A stretch of DNA of 14,698 nt from positions 1-14,698 of the forward strand of contig NVUS02000145.1 of assembly GCA_002402005.2 (NCBI GenBank). The letters run 5' to 3'. The notes beneath the pieces were generated by a model. It saw only the letters and a program-made list of their open reading frames with translations, ran no database searches and was not told where the DNA came from. Position numbers and translations under genes: made by a program. Positions 1 through 6,414 of this stretch are shown in pieces. How positions within the stretch are numbered: the stretch's first letter is position 1; every line of letters begins with the position of its first letter. The DNA comes from OCS116 cluster bacterium (GTDB lineage: Bacteria; Pseudomonadota; Alphaproteobacteria; Rhizobiales; OSC116).

Positions 1-1002
1 AAATTTCTTCGCAAGATCTTCGATATTCTCAGGCGGCCAATTTGGCACATCCATACCAAGATGGAGACCCATCTGAGCAAGAACTTCTTTAATCTCATTT
101 AATGATTTACGACCAAAGTTTGGTGTACGCAGCATTTCTGCTTCTGTTTTTAAGATAAGATCGCCAATATAGACAATATTATCATTTTTCAGGCAGTTTG
201 CAGAACGTACGCTTAGCTCTAATTCGTCAACCTTCTTAAGCAATGCAGGGTTAAAGGCAAGATCTGGGCTTGGCTCTTCAACTTCCTTCACTTCAGGCTC
301 TTCAAAATTCACAAACACTTGTAGTTGATCTTGAATGATGCGGGCTGAGAATGCGACAGCATCTTCAGGGTTAATCACACCATTGGTTTCAACTTCAAGA
401 GTAAGTTTATCATAATCAAGCACTTGGCCTTCGCGGGTATCTTCAACTTTATAAGACACTTTACGCACTGGGCTGAACAGACTATCGACAGGAATAAAAC
501 CAACCGGGCTATCTTCAGCACGGTTTTCAACCGCCGTCACATAACCTTTACCAGTTTCAACTGTGAATTCCATACGAAGGTGACCACCCTCATCTAGATT
601 ACAGATAAAATGCTCTGGGTTTAAAATTTCAATGTCAGAACCAGCTTCAATATCGCCAGCCGTGACCACACAAGGGCCCTGCTTATCGATAATCATGCGC
701 TTCACGCTGTCACTATGTTGAGCAACTGCAATTTCTTTAATGTTAAGCACAACATTGGCTACATCTTCGCGAACACCCGCAATCGATGAAAATTCATGCA
801 AAACACTATCAATTTGTACGCCCGTTACAGCCGCACCTTGAAGAGATGATAGAAGAACACGGCGCAACGCATTGCCCAATGTCAGTCCATAACCGCGTTC
901 AAGAGGTTCCACAATGATCGTTGCTTTTTTGCGCGGATCATGGCCTGGAACCACTTCTATTTTTGTAGGCTTGATTAGCTCTTGCCAGTTTTTTTGTATC
1001 AC
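1..1002 (-). CDS. rpoA: RNA polymerase alpha subunit (3' end cut by window)
   Basis: Alpha subunit of RNA polymerase, which nucleates core assembly as a dimer and contacts UP elements and activators. 334 codons are visible. The product starts IQKNWQELIK at residues 2-11. The N-terminal assembly domain (about 1-230) holds LTLGNALRRVLLSSLQGA. An acidic linker follows, then the C-terminal domain with ELSVRSANCLK, whose Arg near residue 266 corresponds to the DNA-contacting Arg265 of E. coli. The frame is still open at base 1 (…ENIEDLAKKF). Alphaproteobacterial RpoA usually ends about five residues later, so only the tail and stop are missing. The start is GTG at 1000-1002, with GGAAGG seven bases upstream; no in-frame ATG lies nearby. 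It follows rpsK after 49 nt, without the rpsD that intervenes in E. coli. rplQ would be expected next, outside the window. Confidence 0.98.
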   Translation of the reverse strand, partial: MIQKNWQELIKPTKIEVVPGHDPRKKATIIVEPLERGYGLTLGNALRRVLLSSLQGAAVTGVQIDSVLHEFSSIAGVREDVANVVLNIKEIAVAQHSDSVKRMIIDKQGPCVVTAGDIEAGSDIEILNPEHFICNLDEGGHLRMEFTVETGKGYVTAVENRAEDSPVGFIPVDSLFSPVRKVSYKVEDTREGQVLDYDKLTLEVETNGVINPEDAVAFSARIIQDQLQVFVNFEEPEVKEVEEPSPDLAFNPALLKKVDELELSVRSANCLKNDNIVYIGDLILKTEAEMLRTPNFGRKSLNEIKEVLAQMGLHLGMDVPNWPPENIEDLAKKF

Positions 1003-1027
1003 AATAAAACCTTCCGGAAAATAGATG

Positions 1028-1046
1028 ACACCACTTTACGTGGTGT
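1028..1046 (-). other. Intercistronic hairpin, rpsK-rpoA
   Basis: Perfect 7-bp stem (ACACCAC / GTGGTGT) around a 5-nt loop in the 49-nt gap, starting 5 nt after the rpsK stop and ending 25 nt before the rpoA GTG. No T-run follows, so it is not a normal intrinsic terminator. An RNA-processing, stabilising or translation-tuning element is possible; the role is inferred. Confidence 0.5.
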
Positions 1047-1051
1047 AGCGA

Positions 1052-1441
1052 TTAAATACGACGACGTTTTGGTGGACGACAGCCATTATGAGGAATTGGT
1101 GTTACATCACGGATAGACGTAATTTGAAAACCAATTGATTGAAGCGCGCGCAATGCACTCTCACGACCCGAACCAGGGCCTTTAACTTCAACTTCAAGAG
1201 TTTTCATACCATGTTCTTGTGCTTTACGACCAGCATCTTCAGCAGCAACCTGTGCAGCATAAGGTGTCGATTTACGAGAGCCTTTAAAACCCATCATACC
1301 AGCGGATGACCATGCAACTGTGTTGCCTTGTACATCACTAATTGTAATCATAGTATTGTTAAATGTAGAATTCACATGCACAACACCAGAAGCAATATTT
1401 TTACGCTCACGACGGCGTACTTTAACTTTTTCTTTAGCCAT
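1052..1441 (-). CDS. rpsK: 30S ribosomal protein S11
   Basis: S11 lies in the platform of the 30S subunit, next to the mRNA exit channel and the S7/S18 neighbourhood. The 129-residue product is of normal length. It has a basic N-terminus (KVKVRRRERKN), the conserved NSTFNNT stretch near residues 24-30, FKGSRKSTPYAAQVAAEDA in the middle, and the family C-terminus PIPHNGCRPPKRRR. The Asn-Gly in that tail matches the site where E. coli S11 forms isoaspartate; whether that happens here is unknown. Start is ATG. The gene follows rpsM after 16 nt in the same operon and precedes rpoA. Confidence 0.99.
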   Translation of the reverse strand: MAKEKVKVRRRERKNIASGVVHVNSTFNNTMITISDVQGNTVAWSSAGMMGFKGSRKSTPYAAQVAAEDAGRKAQEHGMKTLEVEVKGPGSGRESALRALQSIGFQITSIRDVTPIPHNGCRPPKRRRI

Positions 1442-1457
1442 TAAACTAAACCTCTAA

Positions 1458-1826
1458 TTATTTTTTCTTACCAGCGATCGCAACGGCAGGGCCTTTGCGT
1501 GTGCGTGCATTATTTTTAGTGTTTTGACCACGAACTGGCAAACCACGACGATGACGAAGACCACGGTAACAACCAAGATCCATCAGACGTTTGATATTCA
1601 TCGAAACTTCACGACGCAAATCACCTTCTACAAGATGGTCAGCATCAATGGTTTCGCGAATTTTAATTACCTGTTGGTCAGACAATTCGTTAACACGCAT
1701 TGTAGATTCAATACCTACTTTTGCGCAAATTTGTTTGGCACCAAATGTACCAATACCATGAATATATGTAAGAGCAATCTCGACACGTTTACCTGTCGGA
1801 ATGTTTACACCTGAAATACGAGCCAC
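1458..1826 (-). CDS. rpsM: 30S ribosomal protein S13
   Basis: S13 sits in the head of the 30S subunit and forms the B1 bridges to L5 and the 23S A-site finger; its C-terminal tail reaches toward the A- and P-site tRNAs. The 122-residue product has the N-terminal ARISGVNIP, the YIHGIG turn (21-26), and the basic C-terminus RGLPVRGQNTKNNARTRKGP, ending in three lysines. The initiation codon is GTG at 1824-1826, with AAGGAG eight bases upstream, so the start is well supported although it is not ATG. It is the first gene of the rpsM-rpsK-rpoA group, and a 195-nt gap with its own promoter candidate separates it from adk. Confidence 0.98.
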   Translation of the reverse strand: MARISGVNIPTGKRVEIALTYIHGIGTFGAKQICAKVGIESTMRVNELSDQQVIKIRETIDADHLVEGDLRREVSMNIKRLMDLGCYRGLRHRRGLPVRGQNTKNNARTRKGPAVAIAGKKK

Positions 1827-1967
1827 GTGTTATTCTCCTTGTAATTTAACCACCCGTCTATCACGTAATAAAATCGGGGCAGCCAAATGCCGCTGTTTTT
1901 ACGGCAATTTCAACTTAATAAAGCCCTTCATCGATAGAAATCGACAAAAAGCCCTGCTTACATTAGT
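1827..1967 (-). promoter_or_regulatory. rpsM 5' leader with potential structure
   Basis: About 140 nt run between the predicted transcription start and the rpsM GTG. On the minus strand it contains a small hairpin TCGAT-TTCT-ATCGA (1931-1944), a second TGCCG/CGGCA stem (1902-1906 with 1888-1892, 9-nt loop), and a direct repeat AGGGCTTT (complements at 1948-1955 and 1920-1927). The CGGCA arm could instead pair through GGCA with a downstream TGCC (1878-1881), giving mutually exclusive folds. In E. coli the rpsM leader is the S4 repressor target. I do not recognise that pseudoknot here, so autoregulation is a hypothesis. Confidence 0.4.
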
Positions 1968-1973
1968 GGATGC

Positions 1974-2003
1974 GTTGTAGAGGATTCTATACCCCCTCGT
2001 CAA
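1974..2003 (-). promoter_or_regulatory. Putative sigma-70 promoter for rpsM-rpsK-rpoA
   Basis: On the minus strand, -35 TTGACG (1998-2003, five of six consensus bases), an 18-nt spacer, then -10 TACAAC (1974-1979, four of six). A start near 1967 would give a leader of about 140 nt. The site begins 18 nt after the adk stop, in the longest non-coding stretch of this half of the window. A TATAGAAT lies inside the spacer but is too close to the -35 to pair with it. The match is by eye. Confidence 0.55.
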
Positions 2004-2021
2004 CAGGCAAACACCAAATTC

Positions 2022-2597
2022 TTATACTTCAGCCAATATCTTGGCTATTTGTGCCGAAACAGCATCAATTTGTGCCATACCATCCACAGTTTTCAACACA
2101 CCTTGATCACCATAATACTTAATCAATGGGGCTGTTTGTTCATGATAGATTTCCAAACGCTTTTTCAACGCCTTGACATTATCATCGGCACGCGGACCAC
2201 CTACAGTTTCTTTGGCACGTTGCTCAATGCGTGCAAACAAATCTTTTTCGACAACTTCTAACGAAATCACCACGTCCAATTTCATGCCTTTTTCATCGAG
2301 CATTTTGTCGAGAGCTTCGGCTTGTGCACCATTTCTAGGAAAACCGTCTAAAATAAAACCTTTGGCACAATCTGGCGCATCAATGCGTTCAGAAATAATA
2401 CCAACCACAATATCATCAGATACCAAATCGCCGCGATCCATGATGCCTTTAACTTTTTGGCCCATTTCACTACCTGCAGCAATCGCCGCTCTTAACATAT
2501 CGCCGGTGGACAATTGGGCATAGCCAAAATCCGCGACAAGTTTTTGAGCCTGAGTACCTTTACCAGCGCCAGGTGGTCCTAATAATATCAGTTTCAT
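2022..2597 (-). CDS. adk: Adenylate kinase, short-LID form
   Basis: Cytoplasmic adenylate kinase, interconverting ATP + AMP and two ADP. The 191-residue product shows the P-loop GPPGAGKGT (7-15), the AMP-binding STGDMLR (30-36), and FILDGFPR (81-88), which holds the AMP-contacting arginine. The LID between about residues 123 and 136 is only a short loop without the four-cysteine zinc site or the 27-residue insertion of long bacterial forms, which fits the alphaproteobacterial type. RADD (136-139) and KKRL follow as expected. The ATG overlaps the secY stop by four bases (ATGA), so translation is probably coupled. Location between secY and rpsM is also known in Firmicutes, but there map and infA follow; they are absent here. 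Confidence 0.99.
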   Translation of the reverse strand: MKLILLGPPGAGKGTQAQKLVADFGYAQLSTGDMLRAAIAAGSEMGQKVKGIMDRGDLVSDDIVVGIISERIDAPDCAKGFILDGFPRNGAQAEALDKMLDEKGMKLDVVISLEVVEKDLFARIEQRAKETVGGPRADDNVKALKKRLEIYHEQTAPLIKYYGDQGVLKTVDGMAQIDAVSAQIAKILAEV

Positions 2598-3928
2598 CTT
2601 TTACGTTTCCCTCTTAGCTTCGACTTCTTAACGAGTCCTTCATATTGGTGAGCCAATAGACGCGATTGTATTTGTTGTACAGTGTCCATGGTTACACTCA
2701 CCACAATTAGCAATGATGTGCCGCCAAAATAGAATGGCAAAGCAAATTGAGATTGTAAAATTTCTGGTAAGATACAGACCGCCACCAAGAATGCCGCGCC
2801 CAAAACCGTAATGCGGGTCAGCACAAAATCAATATATTCAGCAGTACGGGCACCAGGGCGAATGCCAGGTATAAAGCCGCCCTGCTTCTTCAGATTGTCA
2901 GCCGTGTCAGTCGGGTCCATCGCCACTGATGTTTGGTAGAAAGCAAAAAATACGATCAATACAATAAATACCAATAGATAAAGCGGTTGTCCGCGGCCCA
3001 ACAGGGCCGAAACTGTGGCAATGATTTCATTGTCAGATGTGCCGGCAAAGTTAGAAATAGTCACGGGGATCATCAACAAAGCAGTGGCAAAAATCGGTGG
3101 TATCACACCAGCCGTGTTTAGTTTCAATGGTAAATGCGAGCTTTCGCCACCATACATTTGATTGTTCATTTGGCGCTTTGGATATTGCACCAGAAGCTTA
3201 CGCTGCGCCCGCTCGACAAATACGATGAAAGCGATAACCAATACAGACAGAATAAGAATACCAATGATCAAGAATGTAGAAATTGTGCCTTGTTGGCCCA
3301 ATTGTAGCATTTGCACCAAACCAACCGGAATGTTAGCCACAATGCCGGAGAAGATGATCAATGACACGCCATTACCAATGCCGCGTGCAGTGATTTGCTC
3401 ACCCAACCACATCAAGAATAACACACCACCAACAATGGTGATAACAGTTGAAACTTCAAACATAAGCCCTGGGTTGATCACCAAACCGGGGCTGGCTTCC
3501 AAACTCGCGGCAAGGGTATAACCTTGAATGGCAGCTAAGAATACCGCACCATAACGGGTATATTGAGTGATTTTCTTTTGCCCAGATGCACCTTCTTTTT
3601 TAAGCGCAGCCAATGCTGGCACCATGCTGGTCATCAATTGAATGATGATAGAGGCGGTGATATAGGGTATCACGTTCAAGGCGAAAATAGCCATACGGCC
3701 AACCGCGCCACCAGCAAACATATCAAGCACGCCCAACAGGCCCGATTGATTGTTTGAAAATGCACCGGCCAACGCCGCCGCATCAATACCTGGAATGGGA
3801 ATGAATGTACCCATACGATACACAAGAAGCGCACCTAGTGTAAACCAGATACGCTTTTTAAGATCTTCGGCTTTACCAAAAGCTGAAAAATTCAAATTAG
3901 CGGCGAGCTGTTCTGCTGCTGATGCCAT
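2594..3928 (-). CDS. secY: Protein translocase subunit SecY
   Basis: Central channel subunit of the inner-membrane SecYEG translocon, which moves unfolded proteins across or into the membrane with SecA or the ribosome. The 444-residue product shows ten hydrophobic segments, at about 26-44, 81-100, 123-141, 160-176, 187-206, 216-236, 275-294, 316-334, 372-391 and 400-415. Family signatures are GIGNGVSLIIF (183-193), the basic cytosolic loop near ERAQRKLLVQYPKRQ (239-253), TAGVIPPIFA (272-281), DNLKKQGGFIPGIRPG (344-359) and GGTSLLI (402-408). The C-terminus is basic (KKSKLRGKRKR). ATG start, with AGGAG seven bases upstream. It is separated from rplO by 201 nt holding two terminator-like hairpins, unusual for an spc cluster, and is coupled to adk by a 4-nt overlap. 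Confidence 0.99.
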   Translation of the reverse strand: MASAAEQLAANLNFSAFGKAEDLKKRIWFTLGALLVYRMGTFIPIPGIDAAALAGAFSNNQSGLLGVLDMFAGGAVGRMAIFALNVIPYITASIIIQLMTSMVPALAALKKEGASGQKKITQYTRYGAVFLAAIQGYTLAASLEASPGLVINPGLMFEVSTVITIVGGVLFLMWLGEQITARGIGNGVSLIIFSGIVANIPVGLVQMLQLGQQGTISTFLIIGILILSVLVIAFIVFVERAQRKLLVQYPKRQMNNQMYGGESSHLPLKLNTAGVIPPIFATALLMIPVTISNFAGTSDNEIIATVSALLGRGQPLYLLVFIVLIVFFAFYQTSVAMDPTDTADNLKKQGGFIPGIRPGARTAEYIDFVLTRITVLGAAFLVAVCILPEILQSQFALPFYFGGTSLLIVVSVTMDTVQQIQSRLLAHQYEGLVKKSKLRGKRKR

Positions 3929-3951
3929 TCGATATGCTCCTAAACAAATTT

Positions 3952-3981
3952 ACAATATTTTTGAAATCGACTTTAAATCAA
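3952..3981 (-). promoter_or_regulatory. Weak candidate promoter for secY-adk
   Basis: Minus-strand TTGATT (3976-3981), an 18-nt spacer, then TATTGT (3952-3957): four of six consensus bases in each box. It lies between the second terminator-like hairpin and the secY Shine-Dalgarno. The stretch is very AT-rich, so chance matches are likely. The main reason to list it is that secY would need a start site here if the terminators upstream work. Confidence 0.28.
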
Positions 3982-4011
3982 TAAAATATATTTCAAAACC
4001 ATCATAAACGT

Positions 4012-4049
4012 AAAAAAAACTATAGCGGCTTTTTGCAAAACCGCAATAG
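4012..4049 (-). terminator. Intrinsic terminator candidate upstream of secY
   Basis: On the minus strand an inverted repeat CTATTGCGG … CCGCTATAG (4020-4049) has one T-T mismatch and an inner TTTTGCAAAA that can extend the stem. Eight T residues (4012-4019) follow immediately. GC-containing stem plus immediate T8 is the classic rho-independent layout, oriented to stop transcripts coming from rplO. No T-run follows on the plus strand. Confidence 0.72.
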
Positions 4050-4080
4050 CGAAACAATTTAACCATAATTTATATAGGGG

Positions 4081-4119
4081 TTAAAATGTAAAATTAAAGG
4101 CAGGTCACCCTGCCTTTAA
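4081..4119 (-). terminator. Terminator-like hairpin just after rplO
   Basis: Perfect 11-bp stem TTAAAGGCAGG / CCTGCCTTTAA with a 4-nt loop (4094-4119), starting 10 nt after the rplO stop. On the minus strand it is followed by the T-rich but interrupted TTTTACATTTTAA (4081-4093). It fits an intrinsic terminator or attenuator, with a weaker tail than the second hairpin 45 nt further on. Confidence 0.65.
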
Positions 4120-4129
4120 CATATTCCGA

Positions 4130-4624
4130 TTACTTTTCTACTTTAACGCGTGGTCCGCGTTTTGCAGGCTTAGTAATTTTAACACTACCACCAGCTTTTT
4201 CGATCAGAGCGGTTGCACCAGCACTCGCGCCATAAACTTCGAAATTAAGCTTAGCTTTTAATTCGCCATTGCCCAAAATACGTACACCGTCTAACTCGCG
4301 ACGGATAACACCAGCTTCTACAAGAGTTGCTGCTGTCACTGTAGTTTTGGCATCCAATTTTTTAGCATCAATAGCTTCTTGGATACGGCCAACATTCACG
4401 CCGGTTGTTTTCTTGGCAAAAATATTGTTAAAACCACGTTTAGGTAGACGCATATGAATCGGCATTTGACCGCCTTCAAAGCCTTTAATAGCCACACCAG
4501 AGCGAGACTTTTGACCTTTAACACCACGACCACATGTTTTGCCCTTACCAGAGCCAATGCCACGACCTACACGTTTGCTAGTATAACGGGCACCTTCTTT
4601 ATCTGCAATTTCATTAAGACGCAT
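4130..4624 (-). CDS. rplO: 50S ribosomal protein L15
   Basis: L15 is a late-assembly 50S protein with a long extended N-terminal arm threading through 23S rRNA. The 164-residue product begins MRLNEIAD and has the glycine- and lysine-rich arm GRGIGSGKGKTCGRGVKGQK (20-39). The conserved MPIHMRLPKRGFNN lies at 54-67 and a globular domain follows. It is somewhat longer than E. coli L15 (144 residues), with a basic tail TKPAKRGPRVKVEK, as is common in alphaproteobacteria. ATG start, with AAAGGA eight bases upstream. It follows rpmD after 32 nt and is the last ribosomal-protein gene before the terminator pair. Confidence 0.98.
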   Translation of the reverse strand: MRLNEIADKEGARYTSKRVGRGIGSGKGKTCGRGVKGQKSRSGVAIKGFEGGQMPIHMRLPKRGFNNIFAKKTTGVNVGRIQEAIDAKKLDAKTTVTAATLVEAGVIRRELDGVRILGNGELKAKLNFEVYGASAGATALIEKAGGSVKITKPAKRGPRVKVEK

Positions 4625-4656
4625 AATAATTATCCTTTATCTAGTAAAGAAAGCGA

Positions 4657-4845
4657 TTAAGCTTCCTCTACAATGCGCACCATATGAGAAACTTTACGGA
4701 TCATACCACGAATAGATGGTGTATCTTCCAAAGTTCTAACCCGATGCATCTTATTAAGACCAAGACCCACTAATGTAGCACGTTGGCTAGCTTCACGACG
4801 AATGGGGCTACCGATTTGCTCAATGGTAATTGTTTTTTTAGCCAT
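4657..4845 (-). CDS. rpmD: 50S ribosomal protein L30
   Basis: Small bacterial-type L30 of the 50S subunit. The 62-residue product contains ITIEQIGSPIRREASQRATL near the N-terminus, followed by GLGLNKMHRVRTLEDTPSIRGM, the family core, and ends HMVRIVEE. Length and order match the short bacterial form rather than archaeal L7-type proteins. ATG start with GAAGGA upstream, reached 34 nt after the rpsE stop. The rpsE-rpmD-rplO order is the standard spc arrangement. Confidence 0.97.
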   Translation of the reverse strand: MAKKTITIEQIGSPIRREASQRATLVGLGLNKMHRVRTLEDTPSIRGMIRKVSHMVRIVEEA

Positions 4846-4879
4846 TGTTTTTATCCTTCAATTTGGAGCAAGCTTAAGC

Positions 4880-5437
4880 TTATGCACCCGCTTCGATTGA
4901 ATCACCAGCACCATCACGACGACGGGCTACGATGTCTGAAACCTTCTTGCCACGACGAGCTGCCACTTTACGTGGGCTGTTCTCTTTTAACAGAGCGTCG
5001 AATGTAGCGCGAACCATGTTATATGGGTTTGAGCTACCAATAGATTTCGCCACAACATCCTGAATACCTACAGTTTCAAAAACTGCACGCATAGGACCAC
5101 CAGCAATAATACCAGTACCTGGAGGCGCTGCACGAAGCATAACCTTGCCAGCACCATGACGACCTTCTACATCATGATGTAGAGTGCGGCCTTCACGTAG
5201 TGGAATGCGAACCATTTGGCGTTTGGCTTCTTCTGTTGCTTTGCGGATCGCTTCAGGCACTTCTTTTGCTTTACCTTTACCAAAACCCACACGGCCTTTT
5301 TGATCGCCAAGCACAACAAGTGCAGCAAAACCAAAACGACGGCCACCTTTAACAACTTTTGCAACGCGATTAATATGAACTAGACGATCAACAAATTCGC
5401 TGTCGCGTTCATCATTTCTATTATCATTACGTGCCAT
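4880..5437 (-). CDS. rpsE: 30S ribosomal protein S5
   Basis: S5 lies on the solvent side of the 30S subunit near the mRNA entry pore with S3 and S4; it affects decoding accuracy and is the classical spectinomycin-resistance locus. The 185-residue product has an Asp/Asn/Arg-rich N-tail (1-13) and a double-stranded-RNA-binding-like domain (about 15-80). That domain carries VKGGRRFGFAALVVLGD (29-45) and VGFGKGKAKEVPEAI (50-64). The second domain contains APPGTGIIAGGPMRAV (104-119) and GSSNPYNMVRATFDAL (134-149). The VKGGRR segment is the loop where spectinomycin-resistance changes map in E. coli; it looks wild type here. It follows rplR after 11 nt. Confidence 0.98.
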   Translation of the reverse strand: MARNDNRNDERDSEFVDRLVHINRVAKVVKGGRRFGFAALVVLGDQKGRVGFGKGKAKEVPEAIRKATEEAKRQMVRIPLREGRTLHHDVEGRHGAGKVMLRAAPPGTGIIAGGPMRAVFETVGIQDVVAKSIGSSNPYNMVRATFDALLKENSPRKVAARRGKKVSDIVARRRDGAGDSIEAGA

Positions 5438-5448
5438 TATTTTATCCT

Positions 5449-5814
5449 TTAAAACTTAAGACCGGCTTCACGCGCTGCTTCCGCAAGCGCCTTAACACGT
5501 CCATGATACAAATAACTGCCACGATCAAACACTACATCTGTAAGACCAGCTGCAGTGGCGCGTTCAGCAACCAATTTACCCACTGCTGTTGCAGCCGCAA
5601 CATCAGCACCCGTTTTCAGTGCGCCTTTAACATCTTTTTCAATAGATGAAGCTGCTGCCACTGTTTTGCCCAAACCATCATCGATAATTTGTGCATATAT
5701 ATGTTTTGAAGACCGAAAAACTGAAAGACGCGGACGACCATTAGCCACTTTTTTGAGACTATTGCGAACACGCTGTTTACGGCGCTCAGTTGTTTTCCTG
5801 TTGGAAACTGCCAT
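5449..5814 (-). CDS. rplR: 50S ribosomal protein L18
   Basis: L18 binds 5S rRNA and, with L5, joins it to the central protuberance of the 50S subunit. The 121-residue product has the basic N-terminal TTERRKQRVRNSLK, then RPRLSVFRSSKHIYAQIIDD (28-47), a central alanine-rich segment, and the C-terminal VVFDRGSYLYHGRVKALAEAAREAGLKF (94-121), whose DRGSYLYHGRVKAL core is diagnostic. ATG start; length matches the family. It lies 12 nt after rplF and 11 nt before rpsE. Confidence 0.98.
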   Translation of the reverse strand: MAVSNRKTTERRKQRVRNSLKKVANGRPRLSVFRSSKHIYAQIIDDGLGKTVAAASSIEKDVKGALKTGADVAAATAVGKLVAERATAAGLTDVVFDRGSYLYHGRVKALAEAAREAGLKF

Positions 5815-5826
5815 TTTATAAGACTC

Positions 5827-6360
5827 CTATTTCTTCTTGCCTTCTTTGCGGAATACATATTCGCCTTGATAACGAATGCCTTTGCCTTTAAACGGCTCAG
5901 GTTTACGATATTTACGAATGTTTGCAGCAACTTGACCTACCAATTGCTTATCGATACCCGATACAACAATTTCAGTTGGTTTTGTTACTTTTAATTCCAC
6001 ACCTTCAGGCGCTTCATAATTTACCTCATGAGAGAGGCCTAAATTCAGGCTAAGAATCTTACCTTTTAGCGCTGCACGATAACCAACACCCCGGATTTCC
6101 AGAGTTTTAGAGTATCCTTCCGAAACACCAGTTACAATATTTGCAACCAATGTACGGCTCATACCCCACATGCTACGTGCGCGTTTGGAATCATCGCTCG
6201 GAGTGATTAGCAAACCAGCTTCAGTTTTAGAAACTGAAACTTCGCTAACCAACACGACTGAAAGACTGCCCTTAGGACCTTTTACCGTAATCTCCTGACC
6301 ATCGATGTTAAATTCAACACCTGCAGGCAACGGTACTGCTTTTTTACCAATACGTGACAT
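5827..6360 (-). CDS. rplF: 50S ribosomal protein L6
   Basis: L6 is located near the factor-binding site and sarcin-ricin loop of the 50S subunit. The 177-residue product, of usual length, begins MSRIGKKAVPLPAGVEF. It has two homologous alpha/beta domains: the first contains VKGPKGSLSV (28-37) and the second the conserved RKPEPFKGKGIRYQGE (151-166), with a basic end RKEGKKK. ATG start with AAGGAAAATA upstream. It follows rpsH after a 41-nt gap that carries a hairpin around the rpsH stop codon. Confidence 0.98.
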   Translation of the reverse strand: MSRIGKKAVPLPAGVEFNIDGQEITVKGPKGSLSVVLVSEVSVSKTEAGLLITPSDDSKRARSMWGMSRTLVANIVTGVSEGYSKTLEIRGVGYRAALKGKILSLNLGLSHEVNYEAPEGVELKVTKPTEIVVSGIDKQLVGQVAANIRKYRKPEPFKGKGIRYQGEYVFRKEGKKK

Positions 6361-6390
6361 ATTATTTTCCTTAATTAATGAGAAAACTCA

Positions 6391-6414
6391 TCAACCATTC
6401 GTTAGAATAGTTGA
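6391..6414 (-). other. Hairpin with the rpsH stop codon in its loop
   Basis: On the minus strand TCAACTATTC and GAATGGTTGA pair over ten positions, one of them a U-G wobble, around the loop TAAC. The TAA in the loop is the rpsH stop (6402-6404). A short TGAG-TTTT-CTCA hairpin follows directly. Termination at rpsH would melt the stem, so it could affect re-initiation at rplF; this role is inferred. Confidence 0.45.

Noticed and set aside
2173..2523. Plus-strand open frame of 116 codons opposite adk
   Set aside because: Antisense shadow of a conserved coding sequence; no ribosome-binding site or family resemblance. The same applies to the other plus-strand frames in the window.
4870..4881. Palindrome AAGCTTAAGCTT at the rpsE stop
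   Set aside because: Only a four-pair stem, made partly of the rpsE stop codon; too short to support a function.
5616..5930. Open frame of 104 codons across rplF and rplR
   Set aside because: Alternative frame within two conserved genes; no start signal of its own or known family.
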